A stretch of 16,661 bases of DNA, from contig JAJJLU010004208.1 of the NCBI GenBank assembly GCA_023807065.1, positions 1-16,661 of the forward strand, given 5' to 3'. Positions 1 through 9,304 of this stretch are shown one piece after another. Each line of letters opens with the position of its first letter. Positions within the stretch are counted from its first letter, which is position 1. This DNA comes from Isotricha intestinalis (lineage: Eukaryota > Ciliophora > Litostomatea > Vestibuliferida > Isotrichidae). The position numbers were made by a program, and so were the translations under genes. The notes beneath the pieces are model-generated. The model did no database searches. It worked only from the letters and a program-made list of their open reading frames with translations, and was not told the DNA's origin.

Positions 1-21
1 ATTATCCTATTAAATAAATTT

Positions 22-1386
22 TTAATAATTTCTTTTTCTATTATCCCTATAAAAATGTTGATTAACAGTTAATAATCTTCTTGGAAAAACTCTATGACAT
101 TTACAGCATCTTCCCATTAATTCATGTTCGTGACCGAATGCTTTATCATTATATCTATATCTTTCATCTTCTTCTTTTTCTCTTAATTTTCTATTTCTTT
201 CCATCTTAATATTATTTAAATTTTCATTCAATAAATCATTCATTTTTTGTTGTTTACTTCTTAATTTATTTTCTTCATTTTGTCTCTCAATTTCATATTG
301 TTTATCCATTGAATTTTTATATAATTTTTTTTCATTTTCTTCTTCCATCATTCTTCTTTTTTTTTCTTCAATTAATTTTAAATTTCCTCTTAATAATTCA
401 TCCTTTTGTTGTTGATTCTTTAAAGCATTATTTCTATTTTCTTCTTCAAGTTGTCTTTGAATATAATTATATTGTCTTTGAGCTTCTCTATTTTCTTCTT
501 CGGTTTCAAATTTTCTTTTATTATCTTTTTCTCTCATTTGATTTAGTAAATCTTTCCTATATTGATCTAAATCTTCTTGTTTTTTTTTGTATTCTCCATA
601 TTCTAAATTATTTTTATAATTTTTATTATCCACATAATTATTAAAATATGCTGAAATTTCCGGTCTTTCTTTATTTGTAAATTTATTTATATTCTCATTT
701 ATCATTTTTTCTTTTTGTTCATATTTATCTCTAAATTTATCATATAAATAATTCCCATTTCTTTCATTTAACAAATTTCTACTGTTTTCATTATCATAAA
801 TTAATTTATCTTTTTCATTATATTTATATTTATTCATTACATTTGCAACTTCATTTCTATTTTCTTCTCTTTTTTTAATTTTTCCATTTATTAAATTTAA
901 ATCATATGATTTATATTTATCTTCAAAGGGAGCTGAAACAAAATCATTTCTTTTTTCATCGTATTCCCTTTTTCTTTTCATATCCATTAATTCTTCATTA
1001 ATGCAATTTTGACAAATTAAATTTTGCTCATCAGTTACATAATCATTTTCATTTGAAGCTTTAGAAGAATTTTTTTTTGAATAATTAGTGTTGACTCTGT
1101 TAACATTATTATTATTATTATAATTGTAATCATTATTATCTCTTATTTGTTTTGAAGTTTTATATTGATAAGATGAATGAACACTATTATTTTCTCTGTT
1201 ATCTTCATAATTTTGATAATGATTTCCGGAAAAATATTCATTATTTTTATTTTTATCATTTCCATTATTATTTGTATTTTTGAAAGTCATATTTTGTTCT
1301 CTATTATTATTTGAATTATAGTTTCTACGTAAACGACCAAAAGTTCTATTTGTATCTCCTTCATAATTATTGTAGTTGGAATTCAT
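22..1386 (-). CDS. Asn-rich coiled-coil protein with terminal C2H-type motif
   Basis: I do not recognise this 454-residue protein as a named family. Residues 1-115 are Asn/Tyr/Ser-rich low complexity with runs of Asn. A CxxC pair (C125, C128) follows. Residues ~130-260 are charged, and ~265-415 are a long Glu/Arg/Lys/Gln/Asn-rich helix that reads as coiled coil. The last 30 residues hold C427, C430 and H444 around an RVFPRRLL stretch. This resembles the start of C2HC zinc modules (CxxC-x-R-x-F-x3-RL-x5-H), but the final Cys is absent because the protein ends ten residues after the His. No signal peptide or membrane segment is visible. The start is an ATG (complement of 1384-1386) and the stop is TAA at 22-24. 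Inference: a cytoskeletal or ciliary structural protein, from the coiled coil and its axonemal neighbours. Existence as a gene is secure; function is not. Confidence 0.8.
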   Translation of the reverse strand: MNSNYNNYEGDTNRTFGRLRRNYNSNNNREQNMTFKNTNNNGNDKNKNNEYFSGNHYQNYEDNRENNSVHSSYQYKTSKQIRDNNDYNYNNNNNVNRVNTNYSKKNSSKASNENDYVTDEQNLICQNCINEELMDMKRKREYDEKRNDFVSAPFEDKYKSYDLNLINGKIKKREENRNEVANVMNKYKYNEKDKLIYDNENSRNLLNERNGNYLYDKFRDKYEQKEKMINENINKFTNKERPEISAYFNNYVDNKNYKNNLEYGEYKKKQEDLDQYRKDLLNQMREKDNKRKFETEEENREAQRQYNYIQRQLEEENRNNALKNQQQKDELLRGNLKLIEEKKRRMMEEENEKKLYKNSMDKQYEIERQNEENKLRSKQQKMNDLLNENLNNIKMERNRKLREKEEDERYRYNDKAFGHEHELMGRCCKCHRVFPRRLLTVNQHFYRDNRKRNY

Positions 1387-1764
1387 TTTCTTATAAAAAT
1401 TTTTTATGATTTTTGGGATTATGAAAAATAATTTATATTTAATTAAATTAATATATTAAAAATGAATAGGATTTAAAACACATTTTAATTTAAAATAATG
1501 GATGATTTGTTGAAAAGAAAAAATCTGTATTTATATTAAAAATACATTAATTTAAATAAGTTTTATTCATTTTAATCTTTTATCAAATAGAATCTTTAGC
1601 CAATACACTAAAAAAATCTTTGAAATATATTAATTAATTATAATTTTAAATAATAATGACCAAAATATTTAAATAAATGTTTTTTAATTTAAAGAAAAAA
1701 ATGAACAAAAGAATTTAAAAATTCTAATAAATTAAGAAAAAAGAAAAAAAAGGTATAAATCTAT
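1387..1764. other. Intergenic region without a recognisable gene
   Basis: This 378-bp A/T-rich gap lies between the start of the coiled-coil gene and the stop of the giant gene, both on the minus strand. It must hold the promoter of the former and the 3' end signals of the latter. I see no ORF of note, no tRNA-like fold and no clear repeat. Confidence 0.6.
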
Positions 1765-4700
1765 TTATTGGTTCATATTATCATTATTATCATCATTATT
1801 ATTTTCAGTTGTATTTTGAAAACTTAATCTTGGAATATCTTCACAAGCATAAATAGATTTACTTTGATATTTAGCGGGATCTCTTCTGGAATATTGTACA
1901 TGTTCTAAAATTTCAACAACTTCATTTAATAATTGGTCCATAATTATTTTAGATAAAATTAATTTAATTTGTGTTTCTTCACTTTCAAACATTTTCCATT
2001 CATCATCTTCATCCTTTAATTCTTGACTAATACTTTTAAAAAATTTTTTATCTCTATCACTTGTTATTAAATCTGGTTCAATATAATCATAATTATCAGC
2101 AATTAATGCCATTTTAAATTTTGTTAAGTTTCTTAAATTTTTTGAAATTTTTTGTGTGAATTTTTTTTTTGAATTATCATCATTACTATATTTATATGAA
2201 ACTTCTCTATTTCTAATACTCCATTTAAAAGGTTCACCTATTTTACCGTATTTTCTTTCTTTTTCTATTAATTCATTTGCAGTGTCAATCAGACATTCAT
2301 TTAATATATTATCAGATATTATATAATTTTCATCTTCATTATTATTTTCTTTTCTTAATTTTTCATTTAAAGGCTGAAATTCTTTTATTATTTTTTCTTT
2401 ATTTATATAATTTTTTTTTTCTAAATCTTTATTAATATAAATACTATTTGGATTTGATAATATTTTTTCATCTTTTAACATTATACCATTCATTAATTTA
2501 GTTTCATCAACTTTAAATGGTTGTTTTAAATTATTAATTATTTGATCATAATTAGAATCAATTTCTTTTGATATTTTTTTTATTAATCTAGGAGCTATTT
2601 TATCATTATATAAATTTAATTCTTTATCACTTTGAATTTCATTTATTGGTCTCATAAAAGTTGAATTACTTAAACTAGAAATATCATTTGGATTAGAAAA
2701 AACACTTATATTAGATGAATCTTGTACTATTTGACTTTTTATGACTGAATTACTCATTGAATTACTTATTGAAATTGGTATATTTTGTTTTTTTTTTGGT
2801 AAAAGTGGTTTTTGTTCTTTTATTTCATTGTTTATTAAATTTTTTAATATTTGCTCAGTTAAGTCATCTACTAATTTATTTTCTTCTTTATTTGTCATTT
2901 TTGGTAAATTTAACGGAATATATTTATCATCATACTTTTCAATTTGAATTTCTTCTTCTTTATTTTTTTCAGTTAAAGGTTCTTTTAAATTTTCATATCT
3001 ATTGTTAGGAAAACTTGAACTTGAATCTCTTAATTTAAATGAATTAGATAAATCAATAGGATTTATATTGGTTTTATCATTTGATATTTTACCTTTATCT
3101 AAATTATCTTTTTTATTTGGTTCTCTATTATTTATATTTATTTCATCTTTTTTATGATTTGAGTCATCATTAATTACTTCTTGAATTTCGTTTGGATTTT
3201 CATCTTCTAAAATATTTCTAGATTTACTTTCACTTGTATTTTTTTCTTTTTCATCATTTTTAATTTCATTTATAATATTATCATCACTTTTATCATAATC
3301 TAAATCTTTATCATCAAACTTAAAATCATAATCATAAGAATCATTATTTTTATTATCTTCATTTTCATCTTTTAAAGGTTCATTTTTTTGAATATCTTCT
3401 TTATTTAATTTATCCTTATTAATTGCATTATTAACTATTTTATTATTTTTATCTCTTTCAGAAGAAGATTTATTCCCTGAAATTGTATATTCCCAATCAA
3501 TTCCATTTAAATCTTCTTTTTCTGCTGAAATATCCAATTCATTATTAATATTTTTTGACATATTTTCAGAATTTTTATTTTCTAAAGTATTTTTTGGACT
3601 TTCAAAATCAATTTCTGTTTTATTTTTATTGGAATTTTCATTTTTTATTTTTTGATTATCAGGTTCTTTTAATTTTTCTTTCAAATTTTCAGGCTTTTCT
3701 GATTTATTTGTTTCATACTCTTTTAAATTTTTTTTTTCTTGTTTATTTTCTTTTGGTAAATCAATTTCTAATAAATTATCTTCTTTTGGTTTTTTGATTA
3801 AATTATTTTCTGATATATCTTCATTGTGTTCTTTTTCTTTTTCTTTTTTTTTATTTTTATTTTCTTTATTATCTTTAATTTGAATTTCTTTGTTTTGAAC
3901 AGGGGATAAATTATTTAATTCATTATTTAATTCATTACTTTCTTCTTCATCATTATTTTTTTTTTTTTCATCACTAAAATTATTTTTTCTAAAAACATCT
4001 AAATCAATTTCTCTAGATATATTATTACTATTATCTAAGCCTTCATTTTGCATTTCAATTAATTTATAAACTCTATGTAATCTATCAGAATCTTCACTAT
4101 TAGGATATAATAAAATTGAATTTTTTTCCTCAAAAGATTCATAAACGTAAGTATGATTTTTTTTTGAAGAAAAACTATTTTCAGAATATTCAGAATTATT
4201 TCTTATTATTCCTCTTTCATATTCATTATCGAAATTTCTATTATCATTCAGCTCATTATATGCTTCTTCAAATAATTTATTTAATACATAGGCTCTAATA
4301 GGATTTTCAAATGTATTTATTAAATTTTTTAATTTTATCTCCATTTCTTTTGTAGGAATATTTTTTCCTTTTTCTTCTTTTTTTTTATTTTTTTCTTTAA
4401 TATATAAATCTTCCTCTTCTTCATCAATAAGATCATTATTTAAATAATTTTTATATTCTTGTTCTTGTCTATACTTGATTTTTTCATATTCTTCTTTAGC
4501 ATTTATATAATTCGCTAATTTTTGAAAAAAAATTATTTTATATATTTGTTCTAAAATAATATCCATGACAGAAAATCTTTGTTGATTAAAACAATATAAT
4601 CTTAATTTATTGAAAGCATTCCTAATATAAGGGAGAAACATTTGTCTAAAAGCTGCAGAATAAAAAAGAAAATGTTCATAAAATCTTAAAGCATTAAAAG

Positions 4701-7238
4701 GACTTGATTTACATAATATAATTAATGATTGAAATCCAATGGCATATTTTTTATATGTATTTTCATAATAATTTATTAGTTGATTTAAAATATTTTTTCC
4801 ATTTACTAATTTTAAAAATTTAGCAAAACCTTCAAAAATTTCATTATATGTTTCCAAATCATCTGGTTCAAATTGGTAATCTGAAGTATGATTTAAAATA
4901 TTATTTTCATTTTCACTTAAACTTCTTTCATCATTTTTTTTTGTCTCTTCATTTTTTTCTTTTAAATTATCTTTTTTTGAATCTTCAATTTCTTCATTTA
5001 TATTTTTTGATAATCCTATATTTAATTCTGGATTAATTGAATTTATATTTGATTGTTGAATTGAAGCTTGAGGTAAAGTATTTGATTTTGTTTCTAAATT
5101 TTTATTTTTTGAATCTAAACTACTTATTTCTTTAATTTTATTTTTACTTTGTTTTACATTCTTATTATCATCTATGTTTTGATTATTATTTTTTTTTATT
5201 TGATTATTTCTATTAGAACTGTTATTTTGATGATTATTTTTTTTATTGTTTTTATTATGATCATATAAATGAGTATTTAAATTATTTTTTTTCATAATAT
5301 CATAAGTCTTTTTAATGCTTTCTTCTGCTTTTTGAATTAAAGAATTTTTATTTTTATTATTATTCTTTTTTTTCTCATTATTATTATCTTCAATATCTAT
5401 ATTATTTAAATCACTTATTTTAACATTATCTTCTTCAAAACTATTATTCCTACTTTCTGAAGAAAAAGCCCCTGTTTTCATTTTATTTTCTTTCTCTTTT
5501 AATAATTTATAGAACTCTTCTTTTGACATTTTCATATCTTCATTATCACTTTCCCTATTTCCACTTAAAATTATTTGTTTACTTTCAATTAAATTTTTTA
5601 ATAATTCATTTTGATCTAAAATTGTACTTCTACTTGAACTCTTACTTAAATTTTTTCCAATATAATATCCATTTTGGACTTTAGAATTTTTCTTTTTTTG
5701 TACATTTATATTTCTTTTATTACCATCTATTATTTCTTGTAATTTGGCAAGATTTTTATAATTATCTAAATTTTTTTTTTTTTTCTTTTCATATTCTTTA
5801 ATTTCATTTTCTTTTCTAACTTCATCTTTTTTTTTCATAAAATCTTTTAATTCTTTTTTTGGTCTTTTATTTTCATTTTTTCCTTTATAAGCTAATTGGA
5901 AATTATTATCACTATCAAAAACTAATCTTGTTTTACTATCAGCATTCACAATTTTAGATTTATCTTTTTCTTTATTATCATATGATATTTTTCTAAAAGA
6001 ATTATTTTTTTTATTATCCTCATAATTTTTTAATTTTGAATCATTCATTTTATTATTTCTTCTATATTCATTTATTATTTCCTCAAATTCATGAAAATTA
6101 ACAATTGGTTTTTTCTTTTGTTTTATATAATTTAAATCATTTTCTTCATCAATATAATTATTTCTTTTTGGCATTGAATGAAATCTCAAATTTATTTCAT
6201 TTTGTTTTTTTTCTTCTTTTTCATTTTCTTTTTCTTCTTCTTTTTCTTTTTCTTTTTCTTTTTCTTCTTTTTCATTTTCTTCTTCTTCATTTTCTTGTAA
6301 TAATTGTTGAACATCAATATTATTATCTTGTAAGAAATGGATTTTTTGTTCAATATCTTTATATTCTTTTCCATTTGTTTCTTCCTGAACTTTTTTTTGA
6401 AAATCTTGAATAAATCCAACTTCAGAATTATATATTAATTCACTTATTAATTGATCTCTTTTTCCTTCTTCATTTTCTTTTGAATTTTCAATACTTTCAT
6501 TATTTGTTTTTATAGGAGGAACTTTATATTTTTTTCTTCTTTCAAATATACTTTTACTTTCTTTATTATTTGACTTTGAAGTTTTTAAATTTGGTTGAGT
6601 TGGATTATAATATTTAGAATCTTCTTCATTTATATTATCAAAATAATTATTCAATTTTATTTTTTTTTTTGATATTTTAGAAGAATTTAATCTTTTATTT
6701 ATATCATTTTCTCTTTTATCATCATTATCTTTTTTAACACTATCAATAATTTTAATATTATTTTTTTTAATTCCAATGTTCTTTTTTTTTTGAATGTTTT
6801 TATTTTTTACATTTTTATTTGTTGATGTTTCTAAATTTGAAGATTTATTTGGTATAGTTTGACAAGGAGTTTTATTTTTTGTAGGTTCAGTTAAAGAAAT
6901 GAGAGAATTTTTTTTAGATTTTAAACATATATGATTATTATCATATTTTGTTTTTTTTGTCTTTAATCCCCCATCTGAAATAAAATTATTATCTTTTAAA
7001 AGGGAACTTGGTAAAATTGTTTTTTCTCTTTTTGGAATTTTTTTAAATAAAACTTCTGCACTTTTTCCACTTCCTTCAAATGGTAATACTAGATTTTCTA
7101 TTTTTAAAAATTCATCATTTGATGAGGATTGGGTACTATTTATATATAAGGTTAATTATTTTTATTGTACCTTAAATTCAAATAAGGTTTTTTTGGTTTT
7201 GTTGATGTCTTTGAAAATTTTCTTTTTTGATTTTCCAT
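1765..7238 (-). CDS. Giant low-complexity protein, possible centrosomal/basal-body protein (two exons)
   Basis: The gene is 7171-7238 (exon 1, 22 codons plus two bases) joined to 1765-7135 (exon 2), giving 1812 residues. The ATG at 7238 is preceded directly by two in-frame TAA codons. The frame stays open from the intron to the TAA at 1765-1767, so the apparent TTG start at 6654 is only internal. Most of the protein is Asn/Lys/Glu/Asp/Ser-rich disorder, including a Glu/Lys tract at ~303-337. Three stretches look folded: a hydrophobic, aromatic-rich helical island at ~780-985, a short amphipathic helix at ~1440-1460 (VDDLTEQILKNLI), and a C-terminal domain at ~1625-1812 with ERKYGKIGEPFKW followed by charged helices. 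Helices of the LTxxIL type near the C-terminus recall CEP350/TRM-like centrosomal proteins, but I cannot establish homology. There are no membrane segments. It lies downstream of the enolase-like gene in the same orientation. Gene structure is well supported; function is a guess. Confidence 0.8.
6195..6295 (-). repeat. Glu/Lys-coding simple repeat (polypyrimidine tract on + strand)
   Basis: The plus strand shows an almost unbroken run of T and C built from ctttt and ctt units. On the coding strand this is a polypurine tract that encodes an alternating Glu/Lys stretch at ~303-337 of the giant protein. Such tracts change length easily by slippage, so the number of units may vary between alleles or be mis-assembled. 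Confidence 0.75.
7136..7170 (-). other. 35-nt spliceosomal intron of the giant gene
   Basis: Read on the minus strand, the intron starts GTACAAT (from 7170) and ends AAATAG (at 7136). A TTAAC branch-like element ends at intron base 20. It is 35 nt long, not a multiple of three, and contains a stop in frame with exon 1. Splicing joins the two bases AG left at the end of exon 1 to T at 7135 and makes a Ser codon. This links the only good upstream ATG, which has a stop codon just before it, to the long open frame. The frame agreement on both sides is the main evidence. Confidence 0.8.
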
Positions 7239-7645
7239 TTATTATAATTTGATATTTTAATTTTTATATTATATTTTTATTATAGAATTTTTTTATTTTT
7301 AAATATATTTTAAAGAATTTAAAAGAATTAATTCAAAACAGAAAAATAAAAAAAACAATATCTTATTATTATTGATTTTTAATTCAAGATAGAATTTTGT
7401 AGATTAATTTACTCATATAAATAAAATGAAGAAATTATCTTTTCAAAAATAAAAATTCAATTTACAAAACAAAAACTAGAAATTAAAAGAAGAAAATATG
7501 AAATAAAAAAAAGAGTAATTAATCTTTTAAATTCATATGAAAAAAAATAAAAACAAATTAAATAAATAATATTAAAAAATATTTAATAAATTTAAAAAAA
7601 TATTTGAAAGAAATAAAAGAAAATGATTTTAAATTAAAGCAATAT
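7239..7645. other. Intergenic region without a recognisable gene
   Basis: This 407-bp gap lies between the start of the giant gene and the stop of the enolase-like gene, both on the minus strand. It is A/T-rich with A-runs and T-runs and has no ORF of note. It should contain the giant gene's promoter and the enolase-like gene's 3' end. I see no identifiable motif. Confidence 0.55.
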
Positions 7646-9241
7646 TTATTCTTTATTTTCTTCTTCTTGGTATTCATTTTCATTATTTACTTCAGCATTT
7701 TCTTCTTCTTCTTCTTCATCTACAGGAGTATTTTCATATAAATCATTTATTAATTCAATAAATTTATTTAACTTTAAAAGTTTTTGTTTATCCATTGTAA
7801 AACCATTTAAAATAATATTATCAGCTCTGATACCAAAACCAATGTCTATAATAGAAGTTTGTTCACTTTCATGATCATATTCCCATAAATTTACTTTCAT
7901 ATTTTCATTATCTTTTTTAATTTCTTCAATATCTCTTAACATATCAGTAATAACTTTTAAATCTCCTAATTTATATGTTACACAATTATAAGGTAAATTT
8001 AAAGCTTCATTTTCTTTTTCTTCACCTTCTTTATTTTCCTCTTTTTCTTCTTCTTTTTTATCTTCTTCTTTTTTTTCCTCTTCATTTTCATTTAAAACTA
8101 ATTTAGGTTCTTCTATTACTTTATATAATTCTACTTTTTTGGAAATTGTAATATTTGGTTTTTCATTATCAAATTTTTCGGTTAACTTTGCCCAACCATC
8201 TTTATCATTTTCAGCTAAGGGTTCTTCTAAATATAATAATAAAGGATGTTCATTACATAATTTAAGATAAAAATCAGTAATTTCTTCAGAAGTTAAAGGT
8301 TTTTTAAAACCATCCATTTCATAAGTATTATCTTTTTCATTATAATAATTATTTGAATTACAATCTATACCAAAATAAATATTTTCATCATTTATATCTT
8401 TTATTAATTGTTCTATTAATTTATATACATCTTCAACTTTATCTGAAGGAGAAAAAAAAGATCCTTCATCATTTAATTTCATTCCTGCTTCACCTTGTTT
8501 TCCTGCTGTTAAAGTTTTATGGATATTTTCATATACTTTGTTAAATAAATCATATAAAACTTTAGGTTCTAATTTTTTTTGATTATCAACAAATAAAATA
8601 AATCTTTCAAATTTTATTTTTGAATTCATATTTTTTCCAGTTTTAAATAGGGTAAATCCTATATTTGGAATAGTATAATCATGTACAATATAATGAGGAT
8701 ATATTTCTCTTATAAATTGTGGTAATGTTTCTTCTTTCATTAAACTCATTGAAATAAAAGCACATATTGATAGAGAATTAGTTAAAGCAATTGATATATC
8801 ATCATTTAAAGAATTAGCATTATGTAAAGTTTCCATTAAAAAATCATCAAATTTTTCAATACTTTCTATTGAAAAATTACATAAATTTTCGTTAAAAACA
8901 GTTGATAAACAAGTTAATAAAGGTTCATAACTTTCTTTCAACTTTTCAAAAGAAGAAGATGAAAAAGGTAAAGGATAATTTAATATAGTTCGGGTATTCC
9001 CTTGAAAAGTCATTGTAATAATTAAACAAGGTACTTCTTGAAATTCTCCTATAATTTTGTTTTTTATTTCTACATTATCTAAAAGAAATGATATTTGGCT
9101 GTTTTGTTTTAATAATTGACATAAATTTGAAAAAGGATCTGGAGGCATTGTTCTAAATATTTCATTTACTGATTTTGTTAAAGTTTCTTCTAATTTATGT
9201 TTGTTTTTATATTCAATTACTTCTTGAGTTATTATACTCAT
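7646..9241 (-). CDS. Enolase 4-like protein (ENO4-type divergent enolase)
   Basis: 531 residues, ATG at 9241, with an in-frame TAA seven codons upstream. Residues ~10-48 (KHKLEETL...PPDPFSNLCQLL) look like the short helix pair of RIIa/Dpy-30-type docking domains, which begins ENO4 proteins. Residues ~140-250 match the enolase N-terminal/barrel region weakly. Residues ~280-360 match the enolase barrel clearly: GIDC with D293 in the place of the first Mg ligand, then TSEEITDFYLKLCNEHPLLLYLEEP with E339 in the place of the second. Residues ~385-412 are a Glu/Lys insertion. Residues ~420-503 resume the barrel (YKLGDL; GFGIRADNIILNG; LLKLNKFIEL), and the tail is acidic. The third Mg-ligand Asp and the catalytic Lys near GFGIRADNIILNG appear replaced, so glycolytic activity is doubtful. 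In animals ENO4 is a sperm-flagellum protein, and enolase is a known central-apparatus component in green algae. The family call is my recognition, not a search result. Confidence 0.75.
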   Translation of the reverse strand: MSIITQEVIEYKNKHKLEETLTKSVNEIFRTMPPDPFSNLCQLLKQNSQISFLLDNVEIKNKIIGEFQEVPCLIITMTFQGNTRTILNYPLPFSSSSFEKLKESYEPLLTCLSTVFNENLCNFSIESIEKFDDFLMETLHNANSLNDDISIALTNSLSICAFISMSLMKEETLPQFIREIYPHYIVHDYTIPNIGFTLFKTGKNMNSKIKFERFILFVDNQKKLEPKVLYDLFNKVYENIHKTLTAGKQGEAGMKLNDEGSFFSPSDKVEDVYKLIEQLIKDINDENIYFGIDCNSNNYYNEKDNTYEMDGFKKPLTSEEITDFYLKLCNEHPLLLYLEEPLAENDKDGWAKLTEKFDNEKPNITISKKVELYKVIEEPKLVLNENEEEKKEEDKKEEEKEENKEGEEKENEALNLPYNCVTYKLGDLKVITDMLRDIEEIKKDNENMKVNLWEYDHESEQTSIIDIGFGIRADNIILNGFTMDKQKLLKLNKFIELINDLYENTPVDEEEEEENAEVNNENEYQEEENKE

Positions 9242-9304
9242 TTTTTTGTAAGTTATTAATTATATAATTTTATTTTTTAAATAATTTTTCAAATTACTTT
9301 GTTT
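9242..9304. promoter_or_regulatory. 63-bp bidirectional promoter region
   Basis: Only 63 bp separate the start codons of the divergently transcribed enolase-like and MORN genes. In-frame TAA codons stand upstream of both starts (9260-9262 for the minus gene, 9278-9280 for the plus gene), so neither protein is likely to begin further out. The gap is almost pure A/T with T- and A-runs. Both 5' UTRs and any shared core promoter must fit here, unless transcription starts inside the opposite gene. No specific factor site is identifiable. Confidence 0.55.

Noticed and set aside
39..58. A 20-nt GT...AG stretch at the end of the coiled-coil gene that would extend the frame to the window edge if spliced
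   Set aside because: It starts GTTAAT rather than GTA, is shorter than the one supported intron, and the unspliced frame ends normally at TAA.
309..644. Plus-strand open frame opposite the coiled-coil gene, rich in Phe/Leu/Tyr
   Set aside because: It is the antisense shadow of a Lys/Asn/Glu-rich coding region. The same applies to the small frames opposite the giant gene, the enolase-like gene and the MORN gene.
6192..6419. Minus-strand frame made almost only of Lys and Met
   Set aside because: It is an out-of-frame reading of the polypurine Glu/Lys tract inside the giant gene.
6652..6654. TTG as the start codon of the giant gene
   Set aside because: The frame stays open for another 481 bases upstream and joins an ATG exon through a consistent intron.
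7646..9241. Canonical glycolytic enolase
   Set aside because: It is longer, with an N-terminal docking-like segment and an acidic insertion, and it lacks several expected active-site residues; the ENO4 type fits better.
9247..9252. GTAAGT, a perfect 5' splice-site hexamer, just before the MORN gene
   Set aside because: The 63-bp gap leaves no room for an upstream exon with this donor outside the enolase-like gene, and the ATG at 9305 needs no splicing.
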